Source of the DNA: Shinella lacus
Lineage (GTDB): Bacteria; Pseudomonadota; Alphaproteobacteria; Rhizobiales; Rhizobiaceae
Assembly (NCBI RefSeq): GCF_010994755.1
Contig: NZ_WHSB02000003.1
Location: 124,001 to 188,000 of the forward strand
Reading direction: 5' to 3'
Length of the DNA: 64,000 nt
Shown: piece by piece, positions 8,556 to 17,679 of the stretch
Position numbering within the stretch: the first letter of the stretch is position 1
Layout: every line of letters starts with the position of its first letter
Program-made: the position numbers and the translations under genes
Notes under the pieces: generated by a model
The model's input: only the letters and a program-made list of their open reading frames with translations
Told to the model about the DNA's origin: nothing
Databases searched by the model: none

Positions 8556-8677
8556 GATAGTTGATGGCCGCAATTTTTGATCTGCGCTTGCGGCTCGCGG
8601 TGCCCGAGGAGGGGTGCCGCGAGAAGGATGCATGCCGCCATCAAACCGGGTTTCACGCATCGGGTAGGAGGATTTCG

Positions 8678-9787
8678 ATGAACGATATTGCAACGGTGAT
8701 CGACCTTGCGCAATTCCGGCGTCAGGTGGAGACCGAGACCACCATGGCGATGTGCCCGACGGCGATCGCCATCGAGAAGAACATTCCGATCTATGACGGC
8801 GCCTCTGTCAATGACGAAATCGGCCCGGAATGGGCGTCGATCATCGGCGAGGGGCCGGGTGTGTTCGTGGTGAAGCGCGCCTTTACCGATCCGGGTGCCA
8901 TCGATGCGGCGAGCGAGGTGTTTCGCCAGATCATCGCCGACGAGCGCGCGGCCGGCACGGCAGCAGGCGACCATTTCGCCAAGGCCGGCGCCAATGACCG
9001 CATCTGGAACAGCCTGCAAAAGCTCTGCCTGCGCGATCCCGCCGTTTACGCCCGCTACATGGCCAACCCGGTGATCGATATCGCCTGCCGCGCTTGGCTC
9101 GGCCCGGGCTACCAGATCGCCACGCAGGTCAACCAGGTGCGCCCCGGCGGCAAGGCGCAGGCGCCGCACCGCGATTACCATCTCGGCTTCATGAAGCCGG
9201 AGCAGATGGCGGAATATCCGAGCCACATCCACGCCACCGGTCCGACCCTCATCCTGCAAGGCGGCGTCGCCCATTGCGACATGCCCGTCGAGAGCGGCAC
9301 GACGAAGCTGCTGCCGCATTCGCAGCGCTACCTGCCGGGCTATGTCGCCGCCACGCGGCCGGAATTCCGCGATTATTTCGAGGAGAACTATGTCCAGCTC
9401 GCCCTCGAAAAGGGCGACGCGATCTTCTTCAGCCCCGCGCTGTTCCACGCTGCCGGCGAGAACCGGACCGCGGATGTCGTGCGCATGGTCAACCTCATCC
9501 AGACGGCCTCGGCCTTCGCGCGCCACATGGAAAACCTCGACCGTACCGCCATGGCCCGCGCCGTCTACCCGCATCTGGCGGCACTCTCGCCGCAGGGTCG
9601 GCGCGCGGTGATCGCCGCGACGGCGGACGGCTACCCGTTCCCGACCAATCTCGACACCGATCCGCCGCTCGGCGGTCTTGCGCCGGAAAGCCAGCAGGAG
9701 CTGCTCGCCCGGGCCGTCGCGGAAGGCTGGGACCAGGCGAAACTGGACGCCGCTTTGTCTGCACAGGGCGCCAAGCGCGCGGCCTGA
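8678..9787 (+). CDS. PhyH-family Fe(II)/2-oxoglutarate dioxygenase
   Basis: Probable non-haem iron, 2-oxoglutarate-dependent dioxygenase of 369 residues. The double-stranded beta-helix metal triad can be read as H164-x-D166 (APHRDYH) and H257 (ALFHAAG), with R269 as the likely 2-oxoglutarate anchor, spaced as in phytanoyl-CoA dioxygenase relatives. Such enzymes hydroxylate or oxidatively demethylate small molecules. The start has GTAGGAGG 8 nt before it; an upstream in-frame extension has no ribosome site. The gene is followed after 63 bp by a sugar-type importer, so it probably acts on what that importer brings in, for example an O-methylated cyclitol. That substrate is inference only. Confidence 0.88.
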   Translation: MNDIATVIDLAQFRRQVETETTMAMCPTAIAIEKNIPIYDGASVNDEIGPEWASIIGEGPGVFVVKRAFTDPGAIDAASEVFRQIIADERAAGTAAGDHFAKAGANDRIWNSLQKLCLRDPAVYARYMANPVIDIACRAWLGPGYQIATQVNQVRPGGKAQAPHRDYHLGFMKPEQMAEYPSHIHATGPTLILQGGVAHCDMPVESGTTKLLPHSQRYLPGYVAATRPEFRDYFEENYVQLALEKGDAIFFSPALFHAAGENRTADVVRMVNLIQTASAFARHMENLDRTAMARAVYPHLAALSPQGRRAVIAATADGYPFPTNLDTDPPLGGLAPESQQELLARAVAEGWDQAKLDAALSAQGAKRAA

Positions 9788-9850
9788 CAGTTACCCGCAA
9801 CGGCTTCGGGCGGGGAGGAACAGGAAGCCAATTTCGGGAGGAAATCGTTC

Positions 9851-10795
9851 ATGAAGAAAATTCTGCAATCGCTCGCCCTCGGCGCGCTGCTCGCCACGAC
9901 GGCCTTTGCCGGTGTGGCCAATGCGGATGGCGAAAAGTTTGTCTGGATCAGCCATGGCCCGGATAGCGACAGCTGGTTCAACGTCATCAAGAACGCCATC
10001 AAGGTCACGAACGAGCAGATGGGCGTCGAGACCGAATATCGCAATCCGCCGACGGGCGACCTCGCCGACATGGCGCGCCTCGTGCAGCAGAGTTCGGCTG
10101 CCGGCGTCGACGGCATCATCGTCACGATCGCCGACTTCAACGTGCTCGAAGGGCCGATCAAGGACGCCATCGCCAAGGGCATTCCGGTTGTGACCGTCAA
10201 TTCGGGCACGGTCGAGGAAAGCCAGAAGCTCGGCGCGCTGATGCATGTCGGCCAGCCGGAATTTGAAGCGGGCCTCGGCGCCGGCAAGCGCGCCAAGGAA
10301 GCGGGCATCAAGAGCTTCCTCTGCGTCAACCACTACATCACCAACCCGGCCTCCGTGGAGCGGTGCCGCGGTTTTGCCGAGGGCATCGGCGTGGAACTCG
10401 GCAACCAGATGGTCGATTCCGGCATCGACCCGTCGGAAGTACAGAACAAGGTGAAGGCCTACCTCACCGCCAATCCCGATACCGGCGCGATCCTGACGCT
10501 CGGCCCCAACTCGGCCGAACCGTCGATCCGGGCGGTCAAGGAAATGGGCCTCGACGGCGATCTCTATTTCGGCACGTTCGACCTCTCGGCCGAGATTTCC
10601 GCCGCCATCAAGGACGGCACGATCAACTTTGCGATCGACCAGCAGCCGTTCCTGCAGGGCTCGATCCCGATCCAGGTGCTGACGAGCTATGTGCGCTACG
10701 GCGTGGCGCCGGCCAACTCCATCTTCACTGGCCCCGGCTTCGTTACGAAGGACAATATCGCGCTCGTCGAGTCGCTGGCGGGCCAGTACCGTTGA
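9851..10795 (+). CDS. Sugar/cyclitol ABC importer, periplasmic binding protein
   Basis: Ribose-type (Peripla_BP_4) binding protein of 314 residues. Residues 1-25 are a signal peptide ([20 protein letters not shown], cleavage near VANADG). The mature part has [28 protein letters not shown] and the second-domain motif [19 protein letters not shown]. The class includes binding proteins for ribose, fructose, myo-inositol and rhizopine (MocB). It precedes permease and single-domain ATPase genes, with a strong hairpin in between, so it is likely made in excess over the membrane parts. The surrounding IolE/G/D-like genes favour a cyclitol ligand. Confidence 0.92.
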   Translation: MKKILQSLALGALLATTAFAGVANADGEKFVWISHGPDSDSWFNVIKNAIKVTNEQMGVETEYRNPPTGDLADMARLVQQSSAAGVDGIIVTIADFNVLEGPIKDAIAKGIPVVTVNSGTVEESQKLGALMHVGQPEFEAGLGAGKRAKEAGIKSFLCVNHYITNPASVERCRGFAEGIGVELGNQMVDSGIDPSEVQNKVKAYLTANPDTGAILTLGPNSAEPSIRAVKEMGLDGDLYFGTFDLSAEISAAIKDGTINFAIDQQPFLQGSIPIQVLTSYVRYGVAPANSIFTGPGFVTKDNIALVESLAGQYR

Positions 10796-10806
10796 TCTGA
10801 CGGGTT

Positions 10807-10844
10807 TTTTGGCGCGCCGGGCGACCTGCCCGTGCGCGCCAAAA
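10807..10844 (+). terminator. Intra-operon hairpin after the binding-protein gene
   Basis: TTTTGGCGCGC (10807-10817) pairs with GCGCGCCAAAA (10834-10844); inside it CGGGC (10818-10822) pairs with GCCCG (10828-10832). A short T run follows. Placed 11 bp after the stop and 28 bp before the permease start, it may stop part of the transcripts or protect the 3' end of the binding-protein message. Confidence 0.65.
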
Positions 10845-10872
10845 GTCTTTTTCGAGGGAGGAGAATGCATTC

Positions 10873-11994
10873 ATGACGGACGTCATTCCAGACGCGCTGA
10901 AGGACGAGCGCATCAAACCCGTCTCGCCGCTTCGGCGCGCGCTGATCCGGCCCGAGCTCGGCGGCATCTGCGGCACCATCCTGGTCTTCCTGCTGTTTGC
11001 CGTCATTGCCGGCGACAGCGGCATGTTCGCCGCGGAAGGCGTGATGAACTGGACGGTGGTCTCGGCCCAGTTCATGGTGATCGCGGTCGGCGCCTGTCTC
11101 CTGATGATCGCCGGCGAGTTCGATCTTTCGACCGGCTCGATGATCGGCTTTTCCGGGGTGATGATCGCCATTCTCTCGGTCCATATCGGCGTGCCGCTGT
11201 GGCTCGCCATCATCGCGACCTTCGTCTTCTGCATCCTGCTCGGCGGCGTGAACGGCTGGCTGGTCATCCGCACCGGCCTGCCGTCCTTCATCGTGACGCT
11301 CGCCTTCCTCTATATCCTGCGCGGGCTGACCATCTGGGGCTCGATCTACTTCACCCGGCAGACCATCATCGGCGGCGTCGCGGAGAAGGCGGCGACCGAT
11401 TGGCTAGCGCCGATCTTCGGCGGCAAGGTTCTGGGCTGGCTCTTCACCTGGATGGGGGAGGCGGGCTGGATCGCCACCTTCACCCGCGGCAACCGCGCCG
11501 GCCAGCCGGTCATCGACGGCATCCCGATGCTCGTCGTCTGGGCGATCGTGCTGGTGATCTTCGGCCATTGGCTGCTGACGCGCACCAAGTTCGGCAACTG
11601 GATCTTTGCGGCCGGGGGCGATGCGCTCGCCGCGCGCTACGTCGGCGTGCCGGTGAATCGCGTCAAAATCCTCATGTTCATGTTTTCCGCCTTCTGCGCC
11701 TGCGTCTTTGCGACCTGCCAGGTGATGGAATTCGGCTCGGCGGCGGCCGACCGCGGTCTCCTGAAGGAGTTCGAGGCGATCATCTGCGTGGTCATCGGCG
11801 GCGCCTTGCTGACCGGCGGTTACGGCTCGGTCATCGGGGCCGCACTTGGCGCCATCATCTTCGGCGTGGTGCAGCAGGGCCTGTTCTTCGCCAATGCGGA
11901 AAGCTCGCTCTTCCGGGTGTTCCTCGGCCTTATCCTGCTGACGGCCGTGATCATGAACACCTATATCCGCCGCATCATCACGGGAGAACGCTGA
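10873..11994 (+). CDS. Sugar/cyclitol ABC importer, permease
   Basis: Inner-membrane permease of 373 residues, BPD_transp_2 (RbsC/FrcC) family, with about ten hydrophobic segments after a 35-residue cytoplasmic start. Family motifs are [17 protein letters not shown], the [17 protein letters not shown] segment, and [21 protein letters not shown], the latter being the ATPase contact. It is longer than RbsC (about 320) because of an extended loop around residues 155-215 ([13 protein letters not shown] ... [11 protein letters not shown]). The stop overlaps the ATPase start by one base. The single permease with a single-domain ATPase recalls the FrcBCA arrangement of rhizobia. Confidence 0.92.
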   Translation: MTDVIPDALKDERIKPVSPLRRALIRPELGGICGTILVFLLFAVIAGDSGMFAAEGVMNWTVVSAQFMVIAVGACLLMIAGEFDLSTGSMIGFSGVMIAILSVHIGVPLWLAIIATFVFCILLGGVNGWLVIRTGLPSFIVTLAFLYILRGLTIWGSIYFTRQTIIGGVAEKAATDWLAPIFGGKVLGWLFTWMGEAGWIATFTRGNRAGQPVIDGIPMLVVWAIVLVIFGHWLLTRTKFGNWIFAAGGDALAARYVGVPVNRVKILMFMFSAFCACVFATCQVMEFGSAAADRGLLKEFEAIICVVIGGALLTGGYGSVIGAALGAIIFGVVQQGLFFANAESSLFRVFLGLILLTAVIMNTYIRRIITGER

Positions 11995-12770
11995 TGGCCG
12001 CCATCGTGGAGATGAAAGACATCACCAAGCATTTTGGCCATGTCATCGCGCTGGCCGGCGTCTCCTTCGATATCCGCGCAGGCGAATGCCATTGCCTGCT
12101 CGGCGACAACGGTGCCGGCAAATCGACCTTCATCAAGATCATGTCCGGCGTCTACAAGCCGAGCGGCGGCGAGGTGCTGGTGGAAGGCACGCCGACGCTG
12201 TTCCAGAGCCCGCGCGATGCCATGACGGCGGGCATCGCGACGGTCTACCAGGACCTCGCCATGATCCCGCTGATGAGCGTCAGCCGCAATTTCTGGATGG
12301 GACGTGAGCCGGAGCGCGGCGTCTGGCCCTTCCGGACCTTCGACACGGCCAAGGCCGACGACATTACCGTCAAGGAAATGCGCAAGATGGGCATCAGCCT
12401 GCGCGGCCCCGACCAGGCGGTGGGCACGCTTTCCGGCGGTGAACGCCAGACGGTCGCCATCGCCCGCGCCGTCTATTTCGGCGCCAAGGTGCTGATCCTC
12501 GACGAACCGACCTCGGCACTCGGCGTGCGCCAGACGGCGAATGTGCTGAGCACCATCGACCGGGTGCGCAAGCAGGGCATCGGCGTCGTCTTCATCACCC
12601 ACAATGTCCGCCACGCGCTCGCCGTCGGCGACCGCTTCACGGTGCTGAACCGCGGCCAGACGCTGGGCACCGCCGAACGCGGCACGGTGGATGCAGCGGC
12701 GCTGCAGGACATGATGGCCGGCGGGCAGGAGCTGGCGCTGCTGGAATCCTCGCTCGGCGGGACGATCTGA
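11994..12770 (+). CDS. Sugar/cyclitol ABC importer, single-domain ATPase
   Basis: ATPase of 258 residues with one nucleotide-binding domain, unlike two-domain RbsA. Seen: Walker A GDNGAGKS near residue 37, signature [15 protein letters not shown], Walker [16 protein letters not shown] and H-loop FITHNVRHA. The [10 protein letters not shown] form is shared with FrcA-like ATPases. It is the last gene of the unit that begins with the dioxygenase. The 195-bp region after it carries a palindromic repeat rather than a T-tailed terminator. Confidence 0.93.
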   Translation: MAAIVEMKDITKHFGHVIALAGVSFDIRAGECHCLLGDNGAGKSTFIKIMSGVYKPSGGEVLVEGTPTLFQSPRDAMTAGIATVYQDLAMIPLMSVSRNFWMGREPERGVWPFRTFDTAKADDITVKEMRKMGISLRGPDQAVGTLSGGERQTVAIARAVYFGAKVLILDEPTSALGVRQTANVLSTIDRVRKQGIGVVFITHNVRHALAVGDRFTVLNRGQTLGTAERGTVDAAALQDMMAGGQELALLESSLGGTI

Positions 12771-12857
12771 GAAGCGCACGCCGGACAGACAATCCGGCGT
12801 GCATCGCATTGCATGCGGGGTCTGGTTTGCGGGGTTGCGAGCCTTCCTACCCTCCAA

Positions 12858-12933
12858 CGTCATCCTCGGGCTTGACCCGAGGATCCGCGCAGTACCCGCG
12901 GCATGGATGGTCGGGTCAAGCCCGACCATGACG
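12858..12933. repeat. Palindromic extragenic repeat of rhizobial type
   Basis: A 76-bp element bounded by CGTCAT (12858-12863) and ATGACG (12928-12933). It holds two stem-loops: CCTCGGG/CCCGAGG and GGTCGGG/CCCGACC. Chance translation gives the GLDPRIR and GSSPTMT peptides often seen as false genes in Rhizobiales. It sits between the ends of two convergent genes, where it could stop transcription from both sides. Confidence 0.75.
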
Positions 12934-12965
12934 GAGGAAAGGGCGGAGTCCGGAGGTTCTCGCGC

Positions 12966-13865
12966 TCAGCAGACAACCTCGTAACCGGCGGCAGCCATCA
13001 CGCGGAGGAGTTCCTTATGGCCGATCTTTGCCATGTCGAGCGGCGGATTGTGGGTGGGGTCCTGCTCCGCCTCGACGACGAACCAGCCCTCGTAGCCGTA
13101 GGAGGCGAGGCGCTTGACGATGGCCTCGAAATCGAGGCTGCCATCGCCGGGAACCGTGAAGGCGCCCTTGATCACGGCGTCGAGGAAACTTTCCCGCGTG
13201 CGGTCGAGCGCGTCGATCACCGGCAGGCGCACGTCCTTGGTGTGCACGTGGGTGATGCGCGTGTGGTGCTTGTCGATGACCCGCAGCACGTCGCCGCCGG
13301 CGAAGGCCATGTGGCCGGCGTCGAAGAGCAGGGGGAGGCCCTCGCCGGAATGTTTCATCAGGAGGTCGAGTTCTTGCTCGGTCTCGATCGGGGCGGCCAT
13401 ATGGTGGTGGTAGGAAATCGGCATGCCCTGGTCGGCGCACCATTCGCCAAAGGCCGTCATCTTGCGGCCATAGGTCTTGATCTCGTCCTCGGAGAGCTTG
13501 CGCTTCGTCGCAAGCGGCGCCGTACGGTCGCCCTGGATCGTGCCCGCCGTCTCGCCATAGACGATGCAGGGCGCGCCGACGGCCTTGAACAGGGCCATCT
13601 GCGCTGCGATCCGGTCCTTTTCTGCCGCGATGTCACCGTCGAGCAGCAGGCCCGAGAACCAGCCGCCGCACACGCTCATGCCGTGCTGGTCGAGGATCGG
13701 GCGCAGCGTCGCCGCATCCATCGGGAAACGGCGGCCGGTCTCCATGCCGGTGAAACCCGCTTCGCGCGCTTCGGCAAGGCATCCTTCCAGCGAGATATCG
13801 CTGCTGATTTCCGGCAGGTCGTCGTTCCACCAGGCGATGGGCGCAATGCCGAGTTTGGCTTTCAT
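12966..13865 (-). CDS. iolE: myo-Inosose-2 dehydratase-like protein (IolE family)
   Basis: TIM-barrel protein of 299 residues of the AP-endonuclease-2/xylose-isomerase-like superfamily. The start KAKLGIAPIAWWNDDLPEI is the IolE-type NPIAW.NDD signature. Metal or substrate residues sit at the strand ends: YHHHMAAP, LLFDAGHMAFAG, ITHVHTKDVR and VVEAEQDPTHNP. IolE dehydrates scyllo-inosose to the trihydroxycyclohexanedione that IolD cleaves. GGAG stands 8 nt before the ATG; longer upstream frames have no ribosome site. It is divergent from a Gfo/Idh gene, and the gap between them carries a perfect TGCAA-N6-TTGCA palindrome. Assignment to IolE is good; the real substrate may be a derivative, since IolB and IolC are missing here. 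Confidence 0.85.
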   Translation of the reverse strand: MKAKLGIAPIAWWNDDLPEISSDISLEGCLAEAREAGFTGMETGRRFPMDAATLRPILDQHGMSVCGGWFSGLLLDGDIAAEKDRIAAQMALFKAVGAPCIVYGETAGTIQGDRTAPLATKRKLSEDEIKTYGRKMTAFGEWCADQGMPISYHHHMAAPIETEQELDLLMKHSGEGLPLLFDAGHMAFAGGDVLRVIDKHHTRITHVHTKDVRLPVIDALDRTRESFLDAVIKGAFTVPGDGSLDFEAIVKRLASYGYEGWFVVEAEQDPTHNPPLDMAKIGHKELLRVMAAAGYEVVC

Positions 13866-13909
13866 GGTCGGGCTCCAGGTTCGAGGGAAGGCGTCTTGCA
13901 AAACAAATA

Positions 13910-13943
13910 TTGACACTTTCATATTTTTGCAACGATAATTGCA
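13910..13943 (+). promoter_or_regulatory. Promoter with overlapping TGCAA-N6-TTGCA operator
   Basis: TTGACA (13910-13915), an 18-bp spacer and GATAAT (13934-13939) face the gene at 13981. The palindrome TGCAA (13928-13932), CGATAA, TTGCA (13939-13943) is perfect and covers the -10 box. It lies between divergent starts at 13865 and 13981 and could control both. Confidence 0.75.
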
Positions 13944-13980
13944 TTCAACAAACTGCGCATCATCTGAGGAAACACAGAGA

Positions 13981-15093
13981 ATGAAAAAGAAGCTCCGTCT
14001 TGGCCTTATCGGCTCGGGTTTCATGGGCAAGACGCACGTCTTCGGCTTTGCCGCCGCCGAGCGGGTCTTCGATCTGCCCTGTGACGTGGAGCTGGCGACG
14101 ATTGCCGACGTGACCCTGGCGCAGGCGGAAGCCGCACGCGCCGCCTTCGGTTTCGCACGGGCCACGGATGACTGGCGGAGCCTGGTGGCGGACCCGGACA
14201 TCGACGTGATCGACATCACCGCCCCCAACGCCCTGCACAAGGAGATGGCGCTCGCGGCAATCGCCGCCGGCAAACACGTCTATTGCGAAAAGCCGCTCGC
14301 CCCGCTTGCGAGCGACGCGCGCGAAATGGCGGACGCCGCGGAAAAGGCCGGCGTCAGGACGCAGGTCGGCTTCAACTATCTCTGCAACCCGATGCTCGGC
14401 CTCGCGAGGGAGATGATCGCCGGCGGGGAACTGGGGGACATCCGCGGCTATCGCGGCCTCCATGCGGAGGACTATATGGCCGATCCGGCCGCACCCTTCA
14501 CCTTCCGGCACGATCCGGCGGGCGGCGGGGTGCTGGCGGATCTGGGCAGCCATGCGCTGGCGACGGCCGAGTTCCTCGTCGGCCCGATCACCAGGGTCAT
14601 GGGCGATTGCGTGACGGTGATCGCCAGCCGCCCCGACGGCAAGGGCGGCGTGCGGACCGTCGAGACGGACGATATCGGCCGCGCCTTCCTGCGCTTCGAA
14701 AACGGCGCGACGGGCTCGATCGAGGGCAACTGGGTCGCCACCGGCCGCAAGATGCAGCACGATTTCGAGGTCTACGGCACCAAAGGCGCGCTCGCCTTCT
14801 CGCAGGAGCGCTTCAACGAACTTCATTTCTATTCGACGGGCGATGCCAAGGGCCGCCAGGGTTTCCGCCGCATCGAGGCCGGTCCAGACCATGTGCCCTA
14901 TGGTCGCTTCTGCGTCGCACCCGGCCACCAGCTCGGCTTCAATGACCTGAAGGCGATCGAAGTCGCCGGTTATCTCGACGCGATCGCCGGCCTCAGGCCA
15001 GAACCGTTCAATTTCCGCGCCGGCCTGCGCATTCAGACGCTGGTGGAGACGATCCAGACATCGTCGCGCAACGGCGCCTGGCTTGCGGTTTGA
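13981..15093 (+). CDS. Gfo/Idh/MocA-family oxidoreductase
   Basis: NAD(P)-dependent dehydrogenase of 370 residues. A Rossmann fold starts at LRLGLIGSGFMGKTHVFGF, and the family lysine is in YCEKPLAP near residue 100. The C-terminal alpha/beta domain carries GGGVLADLGSHALATAEFLVG, whose histidine is usual in the active site. The family oxidises ring hydroxyls of inositols, sugars and rhizopine. The start ATG follows GAGGAAACACAGAGA; an upstream in-frame ATG crosses the operator and is rejected. It is the first gene after the 13928 operator and is followed after 20 bp by a second Gfo/Idh gene, with which it shares little beyond the family motifs. Confidence 0.9.
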   Translation: MKKKLRLGLIGSGFMGKTHVFGFAAAERVFDLPCDVELATIADVTLAQAEAARAAFGFARATDDWRSLVADPDIDVIDITAPNALHKEMALAAIAAGKHVYCEKPLAPLASDAREMADAAEKAGVRTQVGFNYLCNPMLGLAREMIAGGELGDIRGYRGLHAEDYMADPAAPFTFRHDPAGGGVLADLGSHALATAEFLVGPITRVMGDCVTVIASRPDGKGGVRTVETDDIGRAFLRFENGATGSIEGNWVATGRKMQHDFEVYGTKGALAFSQERFNELHFYSTGDAKGRQGFRRIEAGPDHVPYGRFCVAPGHQLGFNDLKAIEVAGYLDAIAGLRPEPFNFRAGLRIQTLVETIQTSSRNGAWLAV

Positions 15094-15113
15094 CGCGGAT
15101 GGGAGGAAGAACC

Positions 15114-16097
15114 GTGAAAAGCATCGGAATTGGCGTCATCGGCGCGGGCGTGATGGGGGCGGAGCATGCGCGCATCCTTGCCAGCGATGTTTCGGGCGCG
15201 CACCTCGTTGCCGTGGCCGATGCCGACCCTGCCCGTGCCGAGGCGGCCGCGCGCGGGGCGAGGGCGACGACGGACGCCGAGGCGCTGATCGCCGATCCCG
15301 CCGTCGAAGCAGTGCTCATCGCCTCGCCGGATGCGACGCATCACCGGCTCGTGCTGGCGGCGATCGCGGCGGGCAAGCCGGTCCTCTGCGAAAAGCCGCT
15401 CGCGACAAGCACCGCCGAATGCCTGGAGATCGTCACGGCCGAGGCGCGATCCGGCCGGCGGCTGGTCCAGACCGGCTTCATGCGCCGCTTCGATCCCGCC
15501 TATCGCGAAATGAAGGCAGCGATCGACGACAACACGCTCGGTGCCGTGCGCATCCTGCATTGCCAGCATCGCAATGCGGCAGCGCCATCGTGGTTCACCG
15601 GCGCGATGGCCGTCACCAATTCGCTGGTGCACGAGATCGACGTCTGCCGCTGGCTGCTCTCGACGGAATACACCGCCGTCACCGTCATTCCCTGCCCGTC
15701 TGAGGCGAGCAACGACCCCGCCATGTTCATCTTCGAAACGGCGGCGGGCAGCCTCGTTTCCGTGGAACTCTTCATGAATGCCGACTACGGCTACCACGTC
15801 CACGCCGAAGCGGTCTGCGCGGGCGGCACGATCGGCATGGCGCATCCGGCCGTCACCCGCACACGGCGCAACGGCGCGGAGGAGGGGTCTTTCCCGGCAA
15901 ACTGGGTGCCCCGCTTCCGCGATGCCTATCGCCTCCAGAATCAGGCCTGGATCGACGGTATCCGCGGCGGCACGCCGGCGGCGGATGGCTCGACGGCCTG
16001 GGACGGGCTCGTCGCCACCTGCCTCGCGGACCAGATTGTCGTCGCAATGACGACACGCGAGCGCACGCGGCTGACGCTGCCCGAAAGTCCAAGCTGA
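15114..16097 (+). CDS. Gfo/Idh/MocA-family oxidoreductase (inositol 2-dehydrogenase-like)
   Basis: NAD(P)-dependent dehydrogenase of 327 residues. Rossmann motif IGVIGAGVMGAEHARIL, EKP motif VLCEKPLAT, and the segment GFMRRFDPAYREMKAA with HRNAAAPSWFTGAMAVTNSLVHEIDVCR in the substrate domain, a pattern of inositol 2-dehydrogenase relatives. I use a GTG start because GGGAGGAAGAACC precedes it with good spacing; an ATG at 15099 would place the ribosome site inside the gene. It is strikingly close to the protein at 44969-45982 over this whole segment, so the two clusters share a duplicated gene. It lies in the unit that starts at 13981. Confidence 0.9.
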   Translation: MKSIGIGVIGAGVMGAEHARILASDVSGAHLVAVADADPARAEAAARGARATTDAEALIADPAVEAVLIASPDATHHRLVLAAIAAGKPVLCEKPLATSTAECLEIVTAEARSGRRLVQTGFMRRFDPAYREMKAAIDDNTLGAVRILHCQHRNAAAPSWFTGAMAVTNSLVHEIDVCRWLLSTEYTAVTVIPCPSEASNDPAMFIFETAAGSLVSVELFMNADYGYHVHAEAVCAGGTIGMAHPAVTRTRRNGAEEGSFPANWVPRFRDAYRLQNQAWIDGIRGGTPAADGSTAWDGLVATCLADQIVVAMTTRERTRLTLPESPS

Positions 16098-16149
16098 ATA
16101 GTGGGCGGGAATGCGGGTCCGCACCAAACGTTGCGGATAATTCTTGACT

Positions 16150-16165
16150 TGCAATAAAGATTGCT
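16150..16165. promoter_or_regulatory. TGCAA-N6-TTGCT operator before the aldehyde dehydrogenase unit
   Basis: TGCAA, TAAAGA, TTGCT; nine of ten arm bases fit the palindrome consensus. It lies 68 bp before the ATG at 16233 within an AT-rich stretch. A plausible -35 is TTGCGG at 16131-16136 with the operator spacer acting as -10, or TTGACT at 16144-16149 with a later -10. Confidence 0.65.
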
Positions 16166-16232
16166 TCTTTTGTGAATGGGAAATGCTGCTGGCGGATGCG
16201 GCCTTTTGCACCGCCGGCATGGAGGAGGTGAC

Positions 16233-17669
16233 ATGTACGGTTCCTACGGTTTGTTCATTGACGGCGCCTGGTCGGGGCCGGCGCGCGGGGCCTCCACCGA
16301 GATCACCGATCCCGGCAATGGCGAGGTTCTCGGCGTGGTGCCCGCCGCCGCCGTGGAGGATACGGAAAGGGCGATCGCCGTTGCCGAACGCGCCTTCCGC
16401 AGCTGGAAGGCGACGCCCGCCTGGGCGCGCGCGGATGCACTGCACAAGGTCGCCGATGTCATGGCTGCGCGCGCTGCGGAAGCGGCCCGCCAGATCACGC
16501 TCGAAACCGGCAAGCCGCTGGCGCAGGCCGGTCGTGAATGGGGCCTCGCCGTCGACCAGTTCCGCTGGTACGCGGAAGAGGCCCGTCGCATCTACGGCCG
16601 CATCGTCGAAAGCCGCGCGCCGGGCGGCCGGCTGGAAGTGTCACATGAGCCCGTCGGTGTCGTCGCGGCCTTCACGGCGTGGAATTTCCCGGCGGCGCTG
16701 ATCGCCCGCAAGGTCGCGCCCGCACTTGCGGCCGGCTGTGCCGTCATCGTCCGGCCTTCGGTCGAGGTGCCGGGTGTGGCGATGATCCTGTTCGATTGCC
16801 TGCGCGAGGCCGGCCTTCCCGCAGGCGTCGCCAATCTTCTGATCGGCCCGACCGGCAATACCTACAAGCCCATTATGGCCTCGGCCCTCGTGCGCAAGGT
16901 TTCGCTGACGGGCTCGACCCGCGTCGGCCAGCAGATGATCCGCGACAGCGCCGAGACGGTGAAGCGCGTCAGCATGGAACTCGGCGGCAATGCGCCGATG
17001 ATCGTCTTCGACGATGCCGATCTCGACCGGGCGCTCGACCTCGCCGTGCCGACGAAATACGCCAATGCCGGCCAGGTCTGCGTCACGCCGGACCGCTTCT
17101 ACGTGCACGAGTCGCTGCACGATCGCTTTGCCGATGGTTTCGCGGCGCGGGCAAAAGCGCTGAAGCTCGGCCATGGCCTCGACGAGGCGACGCAGATGGG
17201 GTCGCTGATCAACGAGCGCCGCAGGCTGGCGATCGAGGAGATCATCGCCGACGCCAGCGACCGCGGCGGCAAGATCCTTGCCGGCGGCCGCCGCCCGGCC
17301 GGCATGAATGCCGGCTTCTTCTTTGAGCCGACCGTCGTCACCGGCCTGCCGGACGATGCCAAGGCGATCGCCGAGGAGAATTTCGGCCCGATCGCCGCCA
17401 TCACGCCTTTCTCCTCGGCGGACGAGGTCTTCGAGCGGGCGAACGCCTCCGAGATGGGCCTCTCCGCCTATGTCTTCACGCGCGATGCCGGGCGCGCCCG
17501 AGAGGCGGCGGCGCGGCTGGAGGCGGGCATGGTCGGCGTCAACAGCTTTGCGCTCGCGGCGGCCGAGGCGCCCTTTGGCGGCATCAAGGCAAGCGGCATG
17601 GGCCGCGAGGGTGGCACCGAGGGCATTCTGGATTATTCCAATGTCAAACTCGCGCAGATGACGGTTTGA
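16233..17669 (+). CDS. NAD(P)-dependent aldehyde dehydrogenase
   Basis: Cytosolic aldehyde dehydrogenase of 478 residues. Coenzyme-binding motif FTAWNFPAALIARK, glycine loop SLTGSTRVGQQM, general-base glutamate in SMELGGNAPMIVF and catalytic cysteine in NAGQVCVTPDRF are all in place. The strong GGAGGAGGTGAC before the ATG fixes the start. It opens a three-gene unit (dehydrogenase, aldolase, hydroxyacid dehydrogenase) preceded by the 16150 operator. It is not the CoA-acylating IolA type by these motifs and looks closer to succinate- or 2-oxoglutarate-semialdehyde dehydrogenases. Likely job: oxidising an aldehyde released further down the cyclitol route. Confidence 0.92.
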   Translation: MYGSYGLFIDGAWSGPARGASTEITDPGNGEVLGVVPAAAVEDTERAIAVAERAFRSWKATPAWARADALHKVADVMAARAAEAARQITLETGKPLAQAGREWGLAVDQFRWYAEEARRIYGRIVESRAPGGRLEVSHEPVGVVAAFTAWNFPAALIARKVAPALAAGCAVIVRPSVEVPGVAMILFDCLREAGLPAGVANLLIGPTGNTYKPIMASALVRKVSLTGSTRVGQQMIRDSAETVKRVSMELGGNAPMIVFDDADLDRALDLAVPTKYANAGQVCVTPDRFYVHESLHDRFADGFAARAKALKLGHGLDEATQMGSLINERRRLAIEEIIADASDRGGKILAGGRRPAGMNAGFFFEPTVVTGLPDDAKAIAEENFGPIAAITPFSSADEVFERANASEMGLSAYVFTRDAGRAREAAARLEAGMVGVNSFALAAAEAPFGGIKASGMGREGGTEGILDYSNVKLAQMTV

Positions 17670-17679
17670 GGAGAGAGCC

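Larger units (their letters stand above)
8352..8677. other. Intergenic region between divergent lrgA and phyH-type genes (326 bp)
   Basis: No gene is supported here. The first 150 bp are GC-rich without structure I can name. The part from about 8515 to 8560 is AT-rich and holds the promoter and operator listed separately. An open frame on the minus strand here (8412-8693) lacks a ribosome site and crosses the promoter. Confidence 0.6.

Noticed and set aside
8412-8693. 93-codon minus-strand frame between lrgA and the dioxygenase gene
   Set aside because: Crosses the readable promoter and overlaps the dioxygenase start; translation looks random.
10689-11990. Plus-strand frame running into the ATPase gene from upstream
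   Set aside because: It lies out of frame inside the permease gene and is Arg/His-rich; the ATPase has its own start at 11994.
12799-12984. Short plus-strand reading frame across the palindromic repeat
   Set aside because: Its GLDPRIR and GSSPTMT peptides come from the repeat itself; no ribosome site and no gene partner.
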